DNA of 64,000 nt from Saprospiraceae bacterium (GCA_016715105.1 JADKBO010000025.1:1-64000), one strand, 5' to 3'. Counted from the first letter of the stretch, positions 8,375 to 19,154 are shown. Numbers and translations: made by a program. The notes: generated by a model not told the origin, from the letters alone.

Positions 8375-9841
8375 CTATTGCAACTCCTTCATATGTGAGC
8401 TTTTGGAACCAAGTATTTGATTCCATTTTGTGGACTCTAATTTCTTTCCATCAATGGTAAAAAATGTTGCATTCACTTGCTCGAAGTCTTGTTGGCTTGT
8501 TACTCTCATATTATCTCCGAATATTTCAAAACTATAAGTAGTAAGGTTTTTTTTATCAACTGCAGAAATCATATTTAATTCAATAGAGTAAAGTTCTCCT
8601 CCAGTGCTGGGATTTAAGTTGGAAATCAAATAAAGTGTATTCCCAATGAGTCCCAGAGGTACAACAGTAGTAGAACTGATACCATTATTCTCCAAAACAA
8701 TGGGTTGAGAAATATAATTGAAATTCAAATCAGTATGATAAATTGTAGGAGAAAAACCATTAGTTACGCCAGAAATAAAAACAATTTCCTCATTTTTACC
8801 AACAAAATCAGATACATATGCTCTCAAAAAATTTGGAAATGGAATTGCTTTTTTAGTGTCAAATTCTACCTTAAACATTCTAGGGTCTACGCCAATGCTC
8901 AGATTTATAATCAAGTTTTGATCTTTGATATATTGACTAAAAGGGTTACCAGAATATGAACTACTCTGGTCAGTCACCTTCATATATTCTACAGGATATC
9001 CTGCTGCTATCCATGCACCTTTATAATTAATATTTTCAAGAATTCCATTTTCTGTAACAACATATCCATTAGAGAAATCATATTTTAACATTCCCATGGC
9101 AGTAATTTTTTTTGTATTTTCTGCCCATTGAAATATACCACCATTTTGTTCAATGAAAAAAATACCACCCCTATTCGGCACAGGGCCAAATGCTATTGGC
9201 CAAGTTTCGTTAATCAAAAGTCTACCAAGTTCCTTGGCTCCACTTGCATCAAGATAGTTTAATACGATGTTTGAGCCATCCATAGTAATTATTACAAATC
9301 CTTCTTTATAAGGTCCATAGTTTTTTAAGTTTGATGGAATTCTTGGAGATGAAAATTGCCTAAGCAATTTAGTCATCTTTGGCTTGCCATCATTAAGGTA
9401 TACTTGAGTTACAAATCCTGTGTTGTTAAAAATGAATATTTTATCATTTTTCACTGAAATGTCTTCTACTAGGAAATCGAATTCATCTATTATGCTGATT
9501 TTTTTATCATTCAGATTTAAAATATATACTTTTTTGTCCAAATTATAGATGAGACTATTTCCTAATTTTTCTGTTTTTATTTTAGTATAAAAGCAATCAA
9601 AACAAATCTGACCATAATCAATCACTTCATTGCTTTTAATACCAAATATATGGATGTCTTTCTCAGCTGCATCTACTGGTATAATAGTAAATATTTCATC
9701 ATTGAATTGAGTAGCAACTTTAACTTTGCTTGGTTTGATCCCTGCAGCACCAGCTATAAATTCATGCTTTAACTTTAACTGTGCATGAAGTTGGAAATAG
9801 AATGTCAGGAAAATAATGGGAATAATTAATTTACTTTTCAT
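8375..9841 (-). CDS. Secreted beta-rich protein, possible T9SS substrate
   Basis: The product has 488 residues with the signal peptide MKSKLIIPIIFLTFYFQLHAQ. The body is beta-rich with repeated short blades (KVYILNLNDKKISII, DKIFIFNNTGFVTQVYLNDGK, GIFFIEQNGGIFQWAEN, NTLYLISNLNPSTGGELYSIEL), a pattern seen in beta-propellers of the ELWxSDGT kind and other Bacteroidota surface proteins. The last 80 residues (YSFEIFGDNMRVTSQQ...NATFFTIDGKKLEST) resemble a degenerate type IX secretion C-terminal sorting domain, but the usual NPA/NPV motif is absent, so this is weak. It lies 46 bp downstream of another secreted-protein gene on the same strand, probably in one transcript. Confidence 0.75.
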   Translation of the reverse strand: MKSKLIIPIIFLTFYFQLHAQLKLKHEFIAGAAGIKPSKVKVATQFNDEIFTIIPVDAAEKDIHIFGIKSNEVIDYGQICFDCFYTKIKTEKLGNSLIYNLDKKVYILNLNDKKISIIDEFDFLVEDISVKNDKIFIFNNTGFVTQVYLNDGKPKMTKLLRQFSSPRIPSNLKNYGPYKEGFVIITMDGSNIVLNYLDASGAKELGRLLINETWPIAFGPVPNRGGIFFIEQNGGIFQWAENTKKITAMGMLKYDFSNGYVVTENGILENINYKGAWIAAGYPVEYMKVTDQSSSYSGNPFSQYIKDQNLIINLSIGVDPRMFKVEFDTKKAIPFPNFLRAYVSDFVGKNEEIVFISGVTNGFSPTIYHTDLNFNYISQPIVLENNGISSTTVVPLGLIGNTLYLISNLNPSTGGELYSIELNMISAVDKKNLTTYSFEIFGDNMRVTSQQDFEQVNATFFTIDGKKLESTKWNQILGSKSSHMKELQ

Positions 9842-9887
9842 TGGAATTTGATTTTTATTTGTTTTTAATTTTTTAATGAGTTTTATT

Positions 9888-10370
9888 TTAAAACACTTTT
9901 TTATTAGACATTATAGATTTAGAATTGAGTTGGCCTCTATTTTTGAGTGTTTGGCCCAATGGATTACCAACTCCATAAAAAGTGAGATAATTTGGATTAA
10001 TTTTCCTTTTTTCCTTTGATAATAAATCATATGAAAAGATACCAGCATAGGAGGTAGTTAAAAAACCTCCACCATCATTATAACCAGTACCTACAATATT
10101 CTCGAATAGCGTTAACTGTGTTCCATCTGGGTTTGACAGGATGTGGATATAAATAGGTTCTAAAACTATATTAAATTTTGAATCTGCTAGACCTTTGTCT
10201 TGCCGGGTGTCAAATATGATGTGACCATTGCTCAGCGTTTTTTCAATATTGTATTTCTTTTCAAATGTGAGTTGAATGTCAGTTTTTTGTCCATACAATG
10301 GTAATTGGATGAGTAACCAGACTATTAATAGACCAAAAAATAGAGAAAAGTATTTTTTCTGTGTTTTCAT
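9888..10370 (-). CDS. Exported protein of unknown function
   Basis: The product has 160 residues from the ATG at 10370, which directly begins the signal peptide (MKTQKKYFSLFFGLLIVWLLIQLPLYGQ). An in-frame TTG at 10385 would add five residues. The mature part is short and beta-rich (DIQLTFEKKYNIEKTLSNGHIIFDTRQ, VLEPIYIHILSNPDGTQLTLFE) with a glycine-rich turn (GTGYNDGGGF). The gene directly precedes the secreted protein at 8375-9841 (46-bp gap). The first propeller-like motifs of that protein are similar in style, so the two may once have been one longer protein or act together; this is only a suggestion. Confidence 0.65.
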   Translation of the reverse strand: MKTQKKYFSLFFGLLIVWLLIQLPLYGQKTDIQLTFEKKYNIEKTLSNGHIIFDTRQDKGLADSKFNIVLEPIYIHILSNPDGTQLTLFENIVGTGYNDGGGFLTTSYAGIFSYDLLSKEKRKINPNYLTFYGVGNPLGQTLKNRGQLNSKSIMSNKKVF

Positions 10371-10565
10371 TATATAAATTTTCAATAGAGCCTGATCAAA
10401 GCTATAAAATTTATTTCATTTTCGTAATGTTTTACCGAAAAAATTTTGAAAAGAAATTATAGTAGTATTTTGTATAGCATAAAAGATTTGAAAAAAACAA
10501 TTTTCTTAATTAAATAATCTTGATGACTTTTGAGTCGAGGTGCTGCTTTTCATCCTTTTATAAAG

Positions 10566-10595
10566 AAAAAAAGGAGACCAGTAAAACTGATCTCC
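10566..10595 (-). terminator. Rho-independent terminator of the SusC-SusD operon
   Basis: Read on the minus strand, GGAGATCAGT (10595-10586) pairs with ACTGGTCTCC (10582-10573) around a 3-base loop, and a run of seven T follows. It stands 29 bp beyond the susD-like stop codon, where the operon should end. Confidence 0.85.
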
Positions 10596-10623
10596 TCCCG
10601 TTTATTACAAACAATATTTGCGC

Positions 10624-12141
10624 CTATTTTTTTGAAAACCACAACTCTTGGGTGTGGTAATCCGCTAGATCTCCTCCAAAAGTTCTGAGAGACTCTAGAT
10701 TCCAAACATACTCTGAGTTGTATCTTGGCCTGAATCTTTGCACGGTTTTACCGGAATTATCTGCAAAAAGTTTTGAAGGTAAGGTAAACCCTTTATAGAC
10801 AGCCGGGCTATACTGATACCTCCTCATGTCCACCCAAGTTTCCAGAGCGCCATGTACCCACAAAGCAATGTACTTTTGCAACATGATGTCACTCAAAGTC
10901 AATACATCGGCAGTTTGCGGCACAGCGGCACTTGCCATATATGCATCTTTGTCAGGTGTAGAAACACTCGTAAAGTCCATATGGGCAATCACACCCTTTT
11001 TGAAAGCATCAAATGCAGTAGCTTTGTCACCTTTGATAAACGCCGCTTCTGCTTTCATAAATTGAAGTTCAAAATATGTCATGAGGTAATGAAGTGCATT
11101 GTCTTTGAAAATGTATTTACCAGGAATAGATGCAGCAGCAGTTACAGTTGGCGAAACACCCCAAAGCAATGGGATGCGCGTGGGCTTATTCAAAGTGTTG
11201 GTAGTATCTCCTTTGTTGGGTTCTACTCCTCTGTAAACGCCATCTGGTGAAGCACTCAACATCAGTGGCAACCTTGGGTCCTTTACACCATTAAAAATGG
11301 TTCCATCTAGCAAACTCAAAATGTAAGTAGATTGTCTATAACTCCTCAAGTTATTTCTTGTTGCCCCATAAAAGTTGCCATCATTACTGTTGGTGCCTGC
11401 GTGTGGTATTGAAAAATTATCTGCATTGGATGCAAAAGATTTGTCCACGTATTCTATGACTTTATCAGGGTTGTAGGTTGATTTATTTGAAATATGGTGA
11501 GCATTCCTAGCCAGGTTGGCATATACAAACTTAGTCCATTGTGCAGTTTTACCTTTGTAAACCAAATCGCCCCTTCCTAAACTGGCTTCTGAAGATTTGC
11601 CATCCGTTCTGGCCAAATCAGCAAGCGCTTCGTCAGAAAGTCTTTTCACTTCTTCGTAAATCAGGTCTTGTGTATCAAAGTCAAAGACATACCTGTTTGG
11701 TTCCCAAGCTTGTTTCAATATCATTTCACCGTAGACATCAGTAGATGATTGCCAGCTCCATGCTCTGATCGCCTTTGCAACTCCCACATAATCCCACTTT
11801 TCCTGAAGTGTGGATTCATCTACAATGAGGTCGATATTTTTACCTATAGCCCAATAGTGTTGTCTCCACTTTTCACCGGCTGCATCGCTACCTGCTGCGT
11901 ATCCTTGTTGGTCCCAAACATTGTTTGCGGTAATCCAATTCCAGTTTTGAATGTACTGACCCACATATCTGGTATCAAAAACTTCCCCTCTAGCCATTTG
12001 TGAGAAAAGTGGAGGTAATACAGAAAATCCATCGGCAGCTTGTGGGAAACTAGGATCTTTGTTGATATCCAAATAGTCCTCGCAACTTACGAAAGTTAAA
12101 ATGATGCAAAGCATCCCTATTTTTATGATGTTTGATTTCAT
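10624..12141 (-). CDS. SusD/RagB-family nutrient-binding lipoprotein (SusD-like 2)
   Basis: The product has 505 residues with the lipoprotein leader MKSNIIKIGMLCIILTFVSCEDYLDIN; the Cys followed by EDYLDIN is the hallmark start of mature SusD-type proteins. Helical TPR-like segments follow (WDYVGVAKAIRAWSWQSSTDVYGEMILKQAWEP, TYFELQFMKAEAAFIKGDKATAFDAFKKGVIAHMDF), and the C-terminal part (KYIALWVHGALETWVDMRRYQYSP) matches the SusD-like 2 group. The protein sits on the outer membrane as a lid on the SusC channel and delivers oligomeric nutrients, commonly glycans or peptides. The gene lies 18 bp after the SusC gene and is followed by a terminator. The substrate cannot be named, since no glycosidase or peptidase genes are adjacent. 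Confidence 0.95.
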   Translation of the reverse strand: MKSNIIKIGMLCIILTFVSCEDYLDINKDPSFPQAADGFSVLPPLFSQMARGEVFDTRYVGQYIQNWNWITANNVWDQQGYAAGSDAAGEKWRQHYWAIGKNIDLIVDESTLQEKWDYVGVAKAIRAWSWQSSTDVYGEMILKQAWEPNRYVFDFDTQDLIYEEVKRLSDEALADLARTDGKSSEASLGRGDLVYKGKTAQWTKFVYANLARNAHHISNKSTYNPDKVIEYVDKSFASNADNFSIPHAGTNSNDGNFYGATRNNLRSYRQSTYILSLLDGTIFNGVKDPRLPLMLSASPDGVYRGVEPNKGDTTNTLNKPTRIPLLWGVSPTVTAAASIPGKYIFKDNALHYLMTYFELQFMKAEAAFIKGDKATAFDAFKKGVIAHMDFTSVSTPDKDAYMASAAVPQTADVLTLSDIMLQKYIALWVHGALETWVDMRRYQYSPAVYKGFTLPSKLFADNSGKTVQRFRPRYNSEYVWNLESLRTFGGDLADYHTQELWFSKK

Positions 12142-12159
12142 TTTTCTAATTTTTAAAAG

Positions 12160-15100
12160 TTAAAATGTAACATTCAATCCCATGGAAAAAGTCCTTGGAA
12201 GGGAGGTTTTTCCAAAATCCATTCCGAATCCTCCGGCACCACCTGTAGCAGGATTGGTTGTGCTGACATAAGGATCAGCTCCAGAATAATTCGTCAAGAG
12301 AAATAAGTCAGTTCCATTTATAAATACGCTAGCTTCTTTAATGGCATTCTGCTTGCTCAATAATTTTGTTGGAATGGTGTATCCAATAGTCAGGTCTCTC
12401 AACCTCATCCAATTGATGTCTCTTTCTACAAAATCTTCTGGTTGCACAGAAACAGAGAAGTATTGTTCATTTTCAATAGGTATGAATGATTTAGTATTAA
12501 CTGTTGGAGTTTCACTTTCTTCCATTCCATCCTTCAATACTCCTTTTATTGTCAATGGTTGCTCCCGATCGAGGGTTCTTTTACTTAAGCCTGTTTGGTA
12601 GAGATATAATTCGTTTCCGTTGAAAATGTCGCCGCCTTTTCTGATGTCCAAAAGGAAAGAAATGCTCAAATTGTTCTTGATCTTAAAGTCATTGACCAAA
12701 CCGATTACAAAATCAGGATTTCTATCGCCAATAGGTAAAAAGTTGGCATTTCGCAAAGGAAAACCTGTTGCTGGATCAATCAAAACGTCCCCTTTTGAGT
12801 TTCTCAAATAACTCCAACCTCCAATTGCTGTTGCCGTACCAGCACCTCGTCCATTGATGGGTTCGTAAAATAAATTGGTTGCTGAAGTAAAACGGGATGC
12901 TAAAACATCTGCAGGTGCAAATGCACTTGCTCTAGCATTTCCAATGGCCCAGGTGTCAGAATCATAATATTCGCTCACTTGTGCTGGGAGATTTGCTACA
13001 GCAGTTTTATATTTTGTGAAGTTGGTGATCACATTCCATCTAAAATTTTGCTTTTGGAAGATATTGATATCCAAAGATCCGTCAATTCCATTGGTTTGTA
13101 CGTCGCCACCATTCAACAAACCAAAGATAAAACCTGTACCATAACTAAGTCTTTGGGTCACAATTTGGTCTGTAATACTCTTGTTATAATAAGAAAGATC
13201 CAATATAACTCTGTCGTTCCAAAGTCCTAATTCAGTTCCAATTTCTATACTTTTAACACTTTCGGGCTTCAATGCAGGGTTATCTCCAAAAAAGTCAAAT
13301 AAAAATCCACCACCTGTACTGGTCTGAGAAACAAGTCTGGAAGTGATTTTATAAGGGGGTGCAGGGTTACCCACATTGGCAAAAGAAGCTCGAATCTTAC
13401 CGAAACTCAAAGGTCCTGTTTTTCCCTTTAAGGCAGGTAGTTCTGTGAAATTGAAGGCCAATCCAGCAGAAGGGTAGAAAGTAAGAGTTGTTTTCTTTTG
13501 GTAGAGTACTGGAATTGTCATTCCTTCCCGTCAAACTCAAGATCAAAAATTCTTTATAGTTGAATTCTGCTTTTCCGAAAATACCTACCAATCTTGTTCT
13601 TGTGAGTGTGGTTCTATTCCTTTGTGTAGTTGGCTCTGTATTGTTGATACTGTTGAATTCTGGCAGATAAAATTTCTCACCATAATCCGTACTTACTTCA
13701 TTTCTTCTATCATCGACGGAGGTTCCAACTATGAAATTCGTAGAGAAATCTCCAAATTTTTTGTTGAATGTAGTAAAGATGGTTGTGTTTAAAATTTTAC
13801 CCACATCAATGTAATTTTCAATCCATCCTGCTCTTCCAAAACCGATGTTTGATTCTGGGTGGAAAAATCTGTTGGCACCAGTATTGTAAGTGTCTGCTCC
13901 AAAGCGACCCGTAATATTCCACCAAGGCGCAAGGTCCGCTGTCAAGGTAACATTTGCTGTATTCCTCGTGGTTTTTTCAGTCCTTGCATTTTTGTAAACA
14001 TTAAAAAATGAATTTTCATTGTCGTTTCCAAAATTTGCAGAAGGCAAAGTCAAGGTGCGGATGCCGGCTTCATCAACATACTCACGCATGTCATAATTTG
14101 CTGGATATCTCAAAGTACCTGTCAAATATCCTTGAGAGCCACCTGGAGGCATTACGTTGTTGTTTTGCGTAGTGGAAAATCTAGAAGATCCTTTTAACCA
14201 AGAGGTGACTTTGAAATCAGAAGATAAAGCCAGGTTGGTTTGATTGTATGTATTGGTTGGGATATTACCTTTACTATCCACATAAGCACCTGAGAGCCTA
14301 TAAGTAATTCTTTCAGATCCTCCTTCTAGTGCGATGTCGTGTCTCATATTGTTGCCTCTTTGAAAGAAGTTTCCAAGATTATCATAAAAAGTAGTGCCCG
14401 CGGGATATGCTGGACCAAAATAATCTGCATCGTTTAAGGATTCAGCGCCATTTACACCTCTTCCATAGGTAGTCTGCACTTCAGGGAATCGGGTGATTTT
14501 GGATGTAGTAAATCTATTGGAGTAGGTCACTTTACCTGTTCCTGCCTTACCCTTCTTGGTAGTGATGATGATGACACCATTGGCACCTTCATTACCATAA
14601 AGCGCAGCAGCTTCTGGACCTTTGAGCACGGTGATACTTTCGATATCGTTTGGATTTATTTCGGCCAATCTACTTCCAACATCATCCCTGTTGTTGTTGA
14701 TGTTTGCATTTACCGCATTTGCATCTGAAGTCAAAGTGTGTTGGTTGAATGTACCGCTATTGATCGGAAGGCCATCCATAACAATCAATGGTTGGTTGCT
14801 ATTTCCGATGGAGGTAACACCACGTAAGTTGATGCTTACACTACCTCCTGCCAAACCACTGGTAGGGGTAAGTGTCATACCCGAAATCCGACCTTGTAAT
14901 GATTGAAAAGCATTATCTCTCTGTGTGTTTTTTAATTCTAAACCACTTACACCTTGAGCGCCATAGACTAGCTTTCTTTTATCCTGGACGATACCCAAAG
15001 CACCAATGATAACGACTTCATCAATCAATACAGACCCTTGTAACACAACATCGATAGTATTTGATGTACCCACGGTAACATTTTGAGTTTCTGTACCAAT

Positions 15101-15349
15101 CATAGAAAAAATTAATTCTTGTCCAGGGCTGGCTTGAATGGAATAAACTCCATTGACATCCGTAACAGTGCCGATGTCCGTCCCTTTTATCTGTACAGTA
15201 GCGCCAATAATTGTTTCACCATCTGCTCCCTTGATCACTCCGGAAACAGTCTGTGCAAACGTAGCACTGATTGAGAAAAATGCGAAAAAAAGGAATAGGC
15301 ATAGCCTTTCTTTGCGCAAATAGCAAGTTTTGTGTTTGTTTGGTTGCAT
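12160..15349 (-). pseudogene. SusC/RagA-family TonB-dependent outer-membrane receptor, frameshifted
   Basis: The frame opens at 15349 and, after removing one extra base near 13478-13480, runs to 12160 to give about 1062 residues, the usual SusC length. As read, the frame breaks after ...NNSYF and resumes with FYPSAGLAFNFTEL in the next frame; the extra base is in the TTT of TACTTTCTACCC. Domains in order: signal peptide ending TFAQ, carboxypeptidase-like CNA-B domain (VSGVIKGADGETIIGATVQIKGT), plug domain with the SusC signatures (PLIVMDGLPI, DIESITVLKGPEAAALYGNEGANGVIIITTKKG), and a 22-strand barrel ending FSMGLNVTF. It imports SusD-bound ligands with TonB energy. The rest of the reading frame is intact, so the shift may be a sequencing error. 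Confidence 0.9.
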
Positions 15350-15378
15350 ACCATTAAAATTTGATTAGGTTAATAAAC

Positions 15379-15412
15379 ACATTCGCTTGGTTAGATAAAA
15401 TTCCGCGAATGT
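15379..15412 (-). promoter_or_regulatory. Inverted repeat in the SusC leader
   Basis: ACATTCGC at 15379-15386 and GCGAATGT at 15405-15412 form a perfect 8-bp inverted repeat about 30 bp upstream of the SusC start. It could be a repressor or activator site or a leader hairpin. No sequence-specific family can be assigned. Confidence 0.45.
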
Positions 15413-15705
15413 TTAATTTTATAAATTTTTATTTTAATTGTCTCACATTTTTGGTTTCGGCAATATAGGAATCAACTGGTAATCCAAATATAGATTTTTT
15501 TTGATGTTATTTAAATTTTTAATTTTGTTTTTTTTAACATATGATTCATATCAGCAATATTTTATGGGGGAGAGAGAGGAAGAGGGCAGCAAAAACGTTT
15601 ATGAAATGATAACGAAAGTAAATTGGATTATGCTTCCTTTTGATTTTAAACAGGAAGTCGCAAAAACAGAAGCTGGAAACGAGAATTCAGATCGACGGTC
15701 TAAGT

Positions 15706-15840
15706 GATCAGCTTTCAGAGATCAGCAATCAGTTTCAATGAAATCGGCAAAGGGAAACCGGACACCGGAAACGGGAGACCGTGAGGTCGAAATTTGAAAT
15801 ACGTATTTTGCATCGAGCAACGAGCCACGAGCTTCGAGCT
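15706..15840. repeat. Three short heptad arrays of different words
   Basis: Within the 718-bp gap 15350-16067, which holds no credible gene, three 7-bp-period arrays lie close together: ATCAGCT/TTCAGAG/ATCAGCA/ATCAGTT at 15707-15735, GGAAACC/GGACACC/GGAAACG/GGAGACC at 15753-15780, and GAGCAAC/GAGCCAC/GAGCTTC/GAGCTGG at 15815-15842. The remainder of the gap shows nothing beyond AT-rich sequence. Confidence 0.65.
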
Positions 15841-16023
15841 GGGCTGCTTTTGTTGTTATGGATTTCCGTTTCGTAATTCAGGACATGTCCCTGCTTCTTC
15901 AAGGGTTAATTAACACCGGCTTTAGCCTGTGGTAATCCTTTCGAATGTTCATTTCACTTCAGCCTGGCATCCTTTCATCTCACTTTCTGGTCCATTCCAT
16001 CTTACATTTCCACACCACTAACA

Positions 16024-16063
16024 CCATTCACTATTTACCATTCACTATTAACAATTCACCATT
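16024..16063. repeat. Heptad repeat (CATTCAC / TATTTAC words)
   Basis: CATTCAC, TATTTAC, CATTCAC, TATTAAC, AATTCAC and CATTATA follow each other at 7-bp spacing, ending just before the histidine kinase stop codon. On the other strand these are the GTGAATG words that fill the permease array gaps. Confidence 0.7.
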
Positions 16064-16067
16064 ATAA

Positions 16068-17416
16068 TTACGCATTATTTGGAAAAACAAGAGAAACTGT
16101 AGTTCCCTTCTCCAAAACACTGTTTACCAAGATTTTCCCTTTGTGTAATAACATTATTTGTTTACTAAGACTAAGTCCTATGCCACTTCCATTTTTCTTA
16201 GTAGTGAAAAAAGGAATGAAAATATTTTCAAGAACTTCTGGTGGAATTCCTTTTCCATTATCACTTACTTTGATGGTGACTACGCCTTCCAAACTTCTTG
16301 AAGCCATACACTTTATGGATGGATTGTCATTTTTTTGGACTGCATCAGCTGCATTAAGTATTAAATTAATCAATACCTGCTCAATTAGGTAAGTATCTAC
16401 TTCGACATCAAGGTCAATTGGATCGATTTGGAAAGATAAGTCAATACCTTTATTGCCAAATTCTGCATGTAATAATTGCTCTAATCCTTCAAAAATATCA
16501 TTTAGTTTTACGTAAGAAGAATCTATATGAGTGATTTTACTCAGACTTCGATACGTTTGAGCAAATTTCATGAGCCCTTCGCTTCGCCTGTGGATGGTCT
16601 CTAGACCAGCATCCATATCAGTCATATCAATAGGTGTCTTGTCCACCATATTTGAGCGGATGTGCGATTGTAAAGTTTCAGTTAATGAAGCAATTGGGGC
16701 AATGGAATTCATGATTTCATGTGTCATGACACTGAGTAATTTTTTCCAGGCTTCAGATTCGATTTGGTTGTGTGTATCGTCAATATTTTGTAAAACCACC
16801 AATCTGAAAGCTCCTTGTTCGGCTTCAAAATCGGTGCAGGAAAACAACATATTTTGCTTTTGATTATTGACATTTAATTGAATGTTGCTTCCGCTAGGAT
16901 TTAATTGACCGGTTACTAATTGAAATAAATCTTGCCTCCTTTTTTCTAAAAAAGTAATGTTTTTGATAGAAGGAATATCAAGCATCCGACAAAAAGTTTC
17001 ATTGATCCAAATGATGTCACCAGATTTTACATCAAAAGCCAGAATGCCTGTTTGAATCATTTCCAGAATTTTCACCAAATAGATGTTGTGGGTTTCTTTT
17101 TCGGTGTTTAAGTTGCGCAGGATGGAAGTAATTTCATTAAATCTTTGATGAAGGTAATCTGCATCTGTATTTCCGTGTGATTATCATAATACCTCGTAAA
17201 GTCTCTATATTTGATTGAATCGAAAAAATCCGATACCAGTTTATTATGAGCATTGAGTTTTTTTATGAGTTGAAATCCAATGATGATGATTACAAGAAAG
17301 ACAATTATTGATTCAAGAAATTGTTTTTGAATCAATAAATAAGAAGCCAACAGCATGGTTGCCATTAGTATAATACTGAGCAACGATATTCGGTAATAAT
17401 GCCTATTATAATCCAT
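16068..17416 (-). pseudogene. Membrane histidine kinase with PAS domain, frameshifted
   Basis: Adding one base near 17173-17178 joins the frame from the ATG at 17416 to the stop at 16068 and gives about 449 residues. Order: two transmembrane helices (YRISLLSIILMATMLLASYLLI and FLESIIVFLVIIIIGFQLI), a short linker that crosses the shift (GNTDADYLHQRFNEITSILR appears in the other frame), a PAS-like domain (MIQTGILAFDVKSGDIIWINETF), the dimerisation helix with the phospho-His (SVMTHEIMNSIAP), and an ATPase domain with the N box (LINLILNAADAV), DNGKGIP and GSGIGLSLSKQ. It probably phosphorylates the response regulator encoded just upstream; the two genes overlap by 11 bp. No large periplasmic sensor is present, so the signal is likely within the membrane or cytoplasm. 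Confidence 0.85.
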
Positions 17417-18748
17417 ATTTATTGAGTCTGCGATATAATGCAGTTCTGGTAATTCCCAATTCTTTTGCAGATTTAGAAATATTTCCATTATTTTTTTCAA
17501 TCACATTGAGAATGGTATTTTTTTCGACGTTGTCCAATTTATTATCACCGTCGTCCACCAGTGTATTGAATTTTTCAATTGGAGAAAAAACCAAATCACT
17601 ACCCTTCAAAATCTCGTCTTCAGACATAATCACTGCCCTTTCAAGAGCGTATTGCAATTCTCTTACATTTCCTGGAAAGTGGTAAGCTAATAATTTATCG
17701 ATAAATGATTTTGAAAGTTCAAGTTTGGGTTTTTGATATTTAAGGGTATACATCTCTAAGAAATGGTCTGCCAGCAATAAAATATCTTCTTCTCTTTCTC
17801 GTAATGGAGGTAAAACTACCTCGACTGTATTGATGCGATAAATTAGGTCTTTCCTGAATTTATTTTCATCCGCAAGATCTCTGATAGTTATATTAGTCGC
17901 ACAAATCAATCGAATATCTACAGGAATAGGTTGTGAACTTCCTAGTGGCAAAACTTGCCGATTTTGTAATACTGAAAGTAATACGGCCTGCTGTTGCAAG
18001 GAGATATTTCCGATTTCATCTAAAAATAAAGTACCACCGTTGGCTGATTCAAACCGACCTTTTCTGTCTTCTCTTGCATCAGTGAAAGCCCCTTTTTATA
18101 ACCAAATAATTCACTTTCAAATAAAGAAGAAGCAAGTGAACCGACATCTACTTTGATAAATGGTCCGTTTTTTCTATTCGAAAGTTCATGAATGATCCTT
18201 GCCGCAATGTCTTTGCCTGTGCCATTTTCCCCCAAGAGCAAAACATTGGCATCAGTAGGAGCTATTTTTTCTATCCGATGCATTGCCGCTGCGATCACGT
18301 CACTTTTGCCAATCATGGTTGCTTGCGAACTTGTTATTACTTTCTTTTCTTTGGACTTACGTCTTTTCTTTTCTATTTCTGTGACTGCATCGATCAACTT
18401 TTGGTTGCTCCATGGCTTGAGCACGAAATCACTAGCCCCATTTTTTAAAGATTTGATGGCCAAATCAATTTCGCCGTAAGCTGTGATCAGAATGACATCT
18501 ATATTGGCATCGGTTTCTTTTATTTTATTCAACCAATATAAACCCTCATTACCAGTATTAATCATACCATTGAAATTCATATCCAAAATGATCAAATCAA
18601 AGCTGGAAGACTTGATTAGGGAAACCAAGTTGTTTGGATTTTTTTCGGTAATGATCTCTTTTACCTTCCCTTTGAGTAATAGCCTGAGTGCCGTCAACAC
18701 ATCGACGTCATCATCTATTGCCAGAATTCTTAAATTACTTATTGACAT
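17406..18748 (-). pseudogene. Sigma54-dependent response regulator (NtrC type), frameshifted
   Basis: One missing base in the CCCC run at 18089-18092 splits the frame; restoring it gives about 447 residues from the ATG at 18748 to 17406. A longer start at 18853 exists but adds an unlikely tail. Domains: receiver (LAIDDDVDV, phospho-Asp in LIILDMNFNG, Lys in VLKPW); AAA+ with Walker A GENGTGKD, the sigma54-contact loop reading GAFTDA in the restored frame instead of GAFTGA, Walker B GTLFLDEIG and LREREEDILLLADHFL; and a Fis-type helix-turn-helix (NISKSAKELGITRTALYRRL). It should activate sigma54 promoters by ATP-driven remodelling. It is divergent from the adaptor gene, whose promoter region holds the conserved operator, so it probably controls the exporter array. 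Confidence 0.88.
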
Positions 18749-18869
18749 GTTTTCTACTTGGTTCTCAGCAAAACTAAGAAATTCATAGCGATTCATTGAG
18801 CAAGATTTTGCAGGTTGTTTTTGTGTATTGTTTTGAGACACTTTCTGTATCAAAATCGAACGATGGGCT

Positions 18870-18904
18870 GAGCCACGCGCTTCGAGCCATGAGCCACGAG
18901 CCAG
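18870..18904. repeat. Heptad repeat (GAGCCAC / GAGCCAT words)
   Basis: GAGCCAC, GCGCTTC, GAGCCAT, GAGCCAC and GAGCCAG follow each other at 7-bp spacing in the 457-bp divergent gap between the response regulator and the adaptor gene. The same words occur at 15815, 43446 and 46690. Confidence 0.75.
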
Positions 18905-19015
18905 CCTGATTAATGCGGAAAATTTATTGTTATCTATAGATTACAAATTCATTTTATTGTATTTTTCATTTGGCTACTAACAATTACCTGTAAATCTATT
19001 TATTATGAATGTACC

Positions 19016-19033
19016 GGCGAAAAATCTTTCGCC
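19016..19033. promoter_or_regulatory. Perfect hairpin between regulator and adaptor genes
   Basis: GGCGAAA and TTTCGCC form a 7-bp perfect stem with a 4-base loop (AATC). No T-run follows, so it is probably not a terminator; it may be a protein site or an RNA hairpin. Confidence 0.4.
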
Positions 19034-19089
19034 CCTTCATTATTTATCTCACACCTACCGTAAGCTGATGTATCGCTTTAGCACGCAAT

Positions 19090-19108
19090 GTGTACCAATA
19101 CCGAACAC
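19090..19108 (+). promoter_or_regulatory. Operator 1 (upstream activating site) of the adaptor operon
   Basis: GTGTACCAATACCGAACAC is a variant of the site GTGTACGAAAACGGACAC found before P10 and P11, with one extra base between the GTGTAC and ACAC halves. Its right edge lies exactly 50 bp before TTGGCAC, as at the other two sites. It is probably the binding site of the sigma54-type regulator encoded next door. Confidence 0.65.
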
Positions 19109-19141
19109 TCCATTTTTCAATTGTAAATTTAAATAATTGAT

Positions 19142-19154
19142 AATCAATATTTTA
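19142..19154 (+). promoter_or_regulatory. IHF-like bend site between operator and promoter
   Basis: AATCAATATTTTA fits the enterobacterial IHF consensus WATCAANNNNTTR fully. The core GATAATCA starts exactly 20 bp before TTGGCAC here and also before P10 and P11. Sigma54 promoters often need such a bend to bring the activator to the polymerase. Whether a Bacteroidota HU/IHF protein binds it is unknown. Confidence 0.4.

Noticed and set aside
10826..11250. Plus-strand frames opposite the susD-like gene
   Set aside because: They overlap a clear SusD-family coding sequence and show no family resemblance.
15501..15707. Plus-strand frame of 68 codons
   Set aside because: It lies in AT-rich DNA, shows no domain, and runs into a heptad array; no sign of a real gene.
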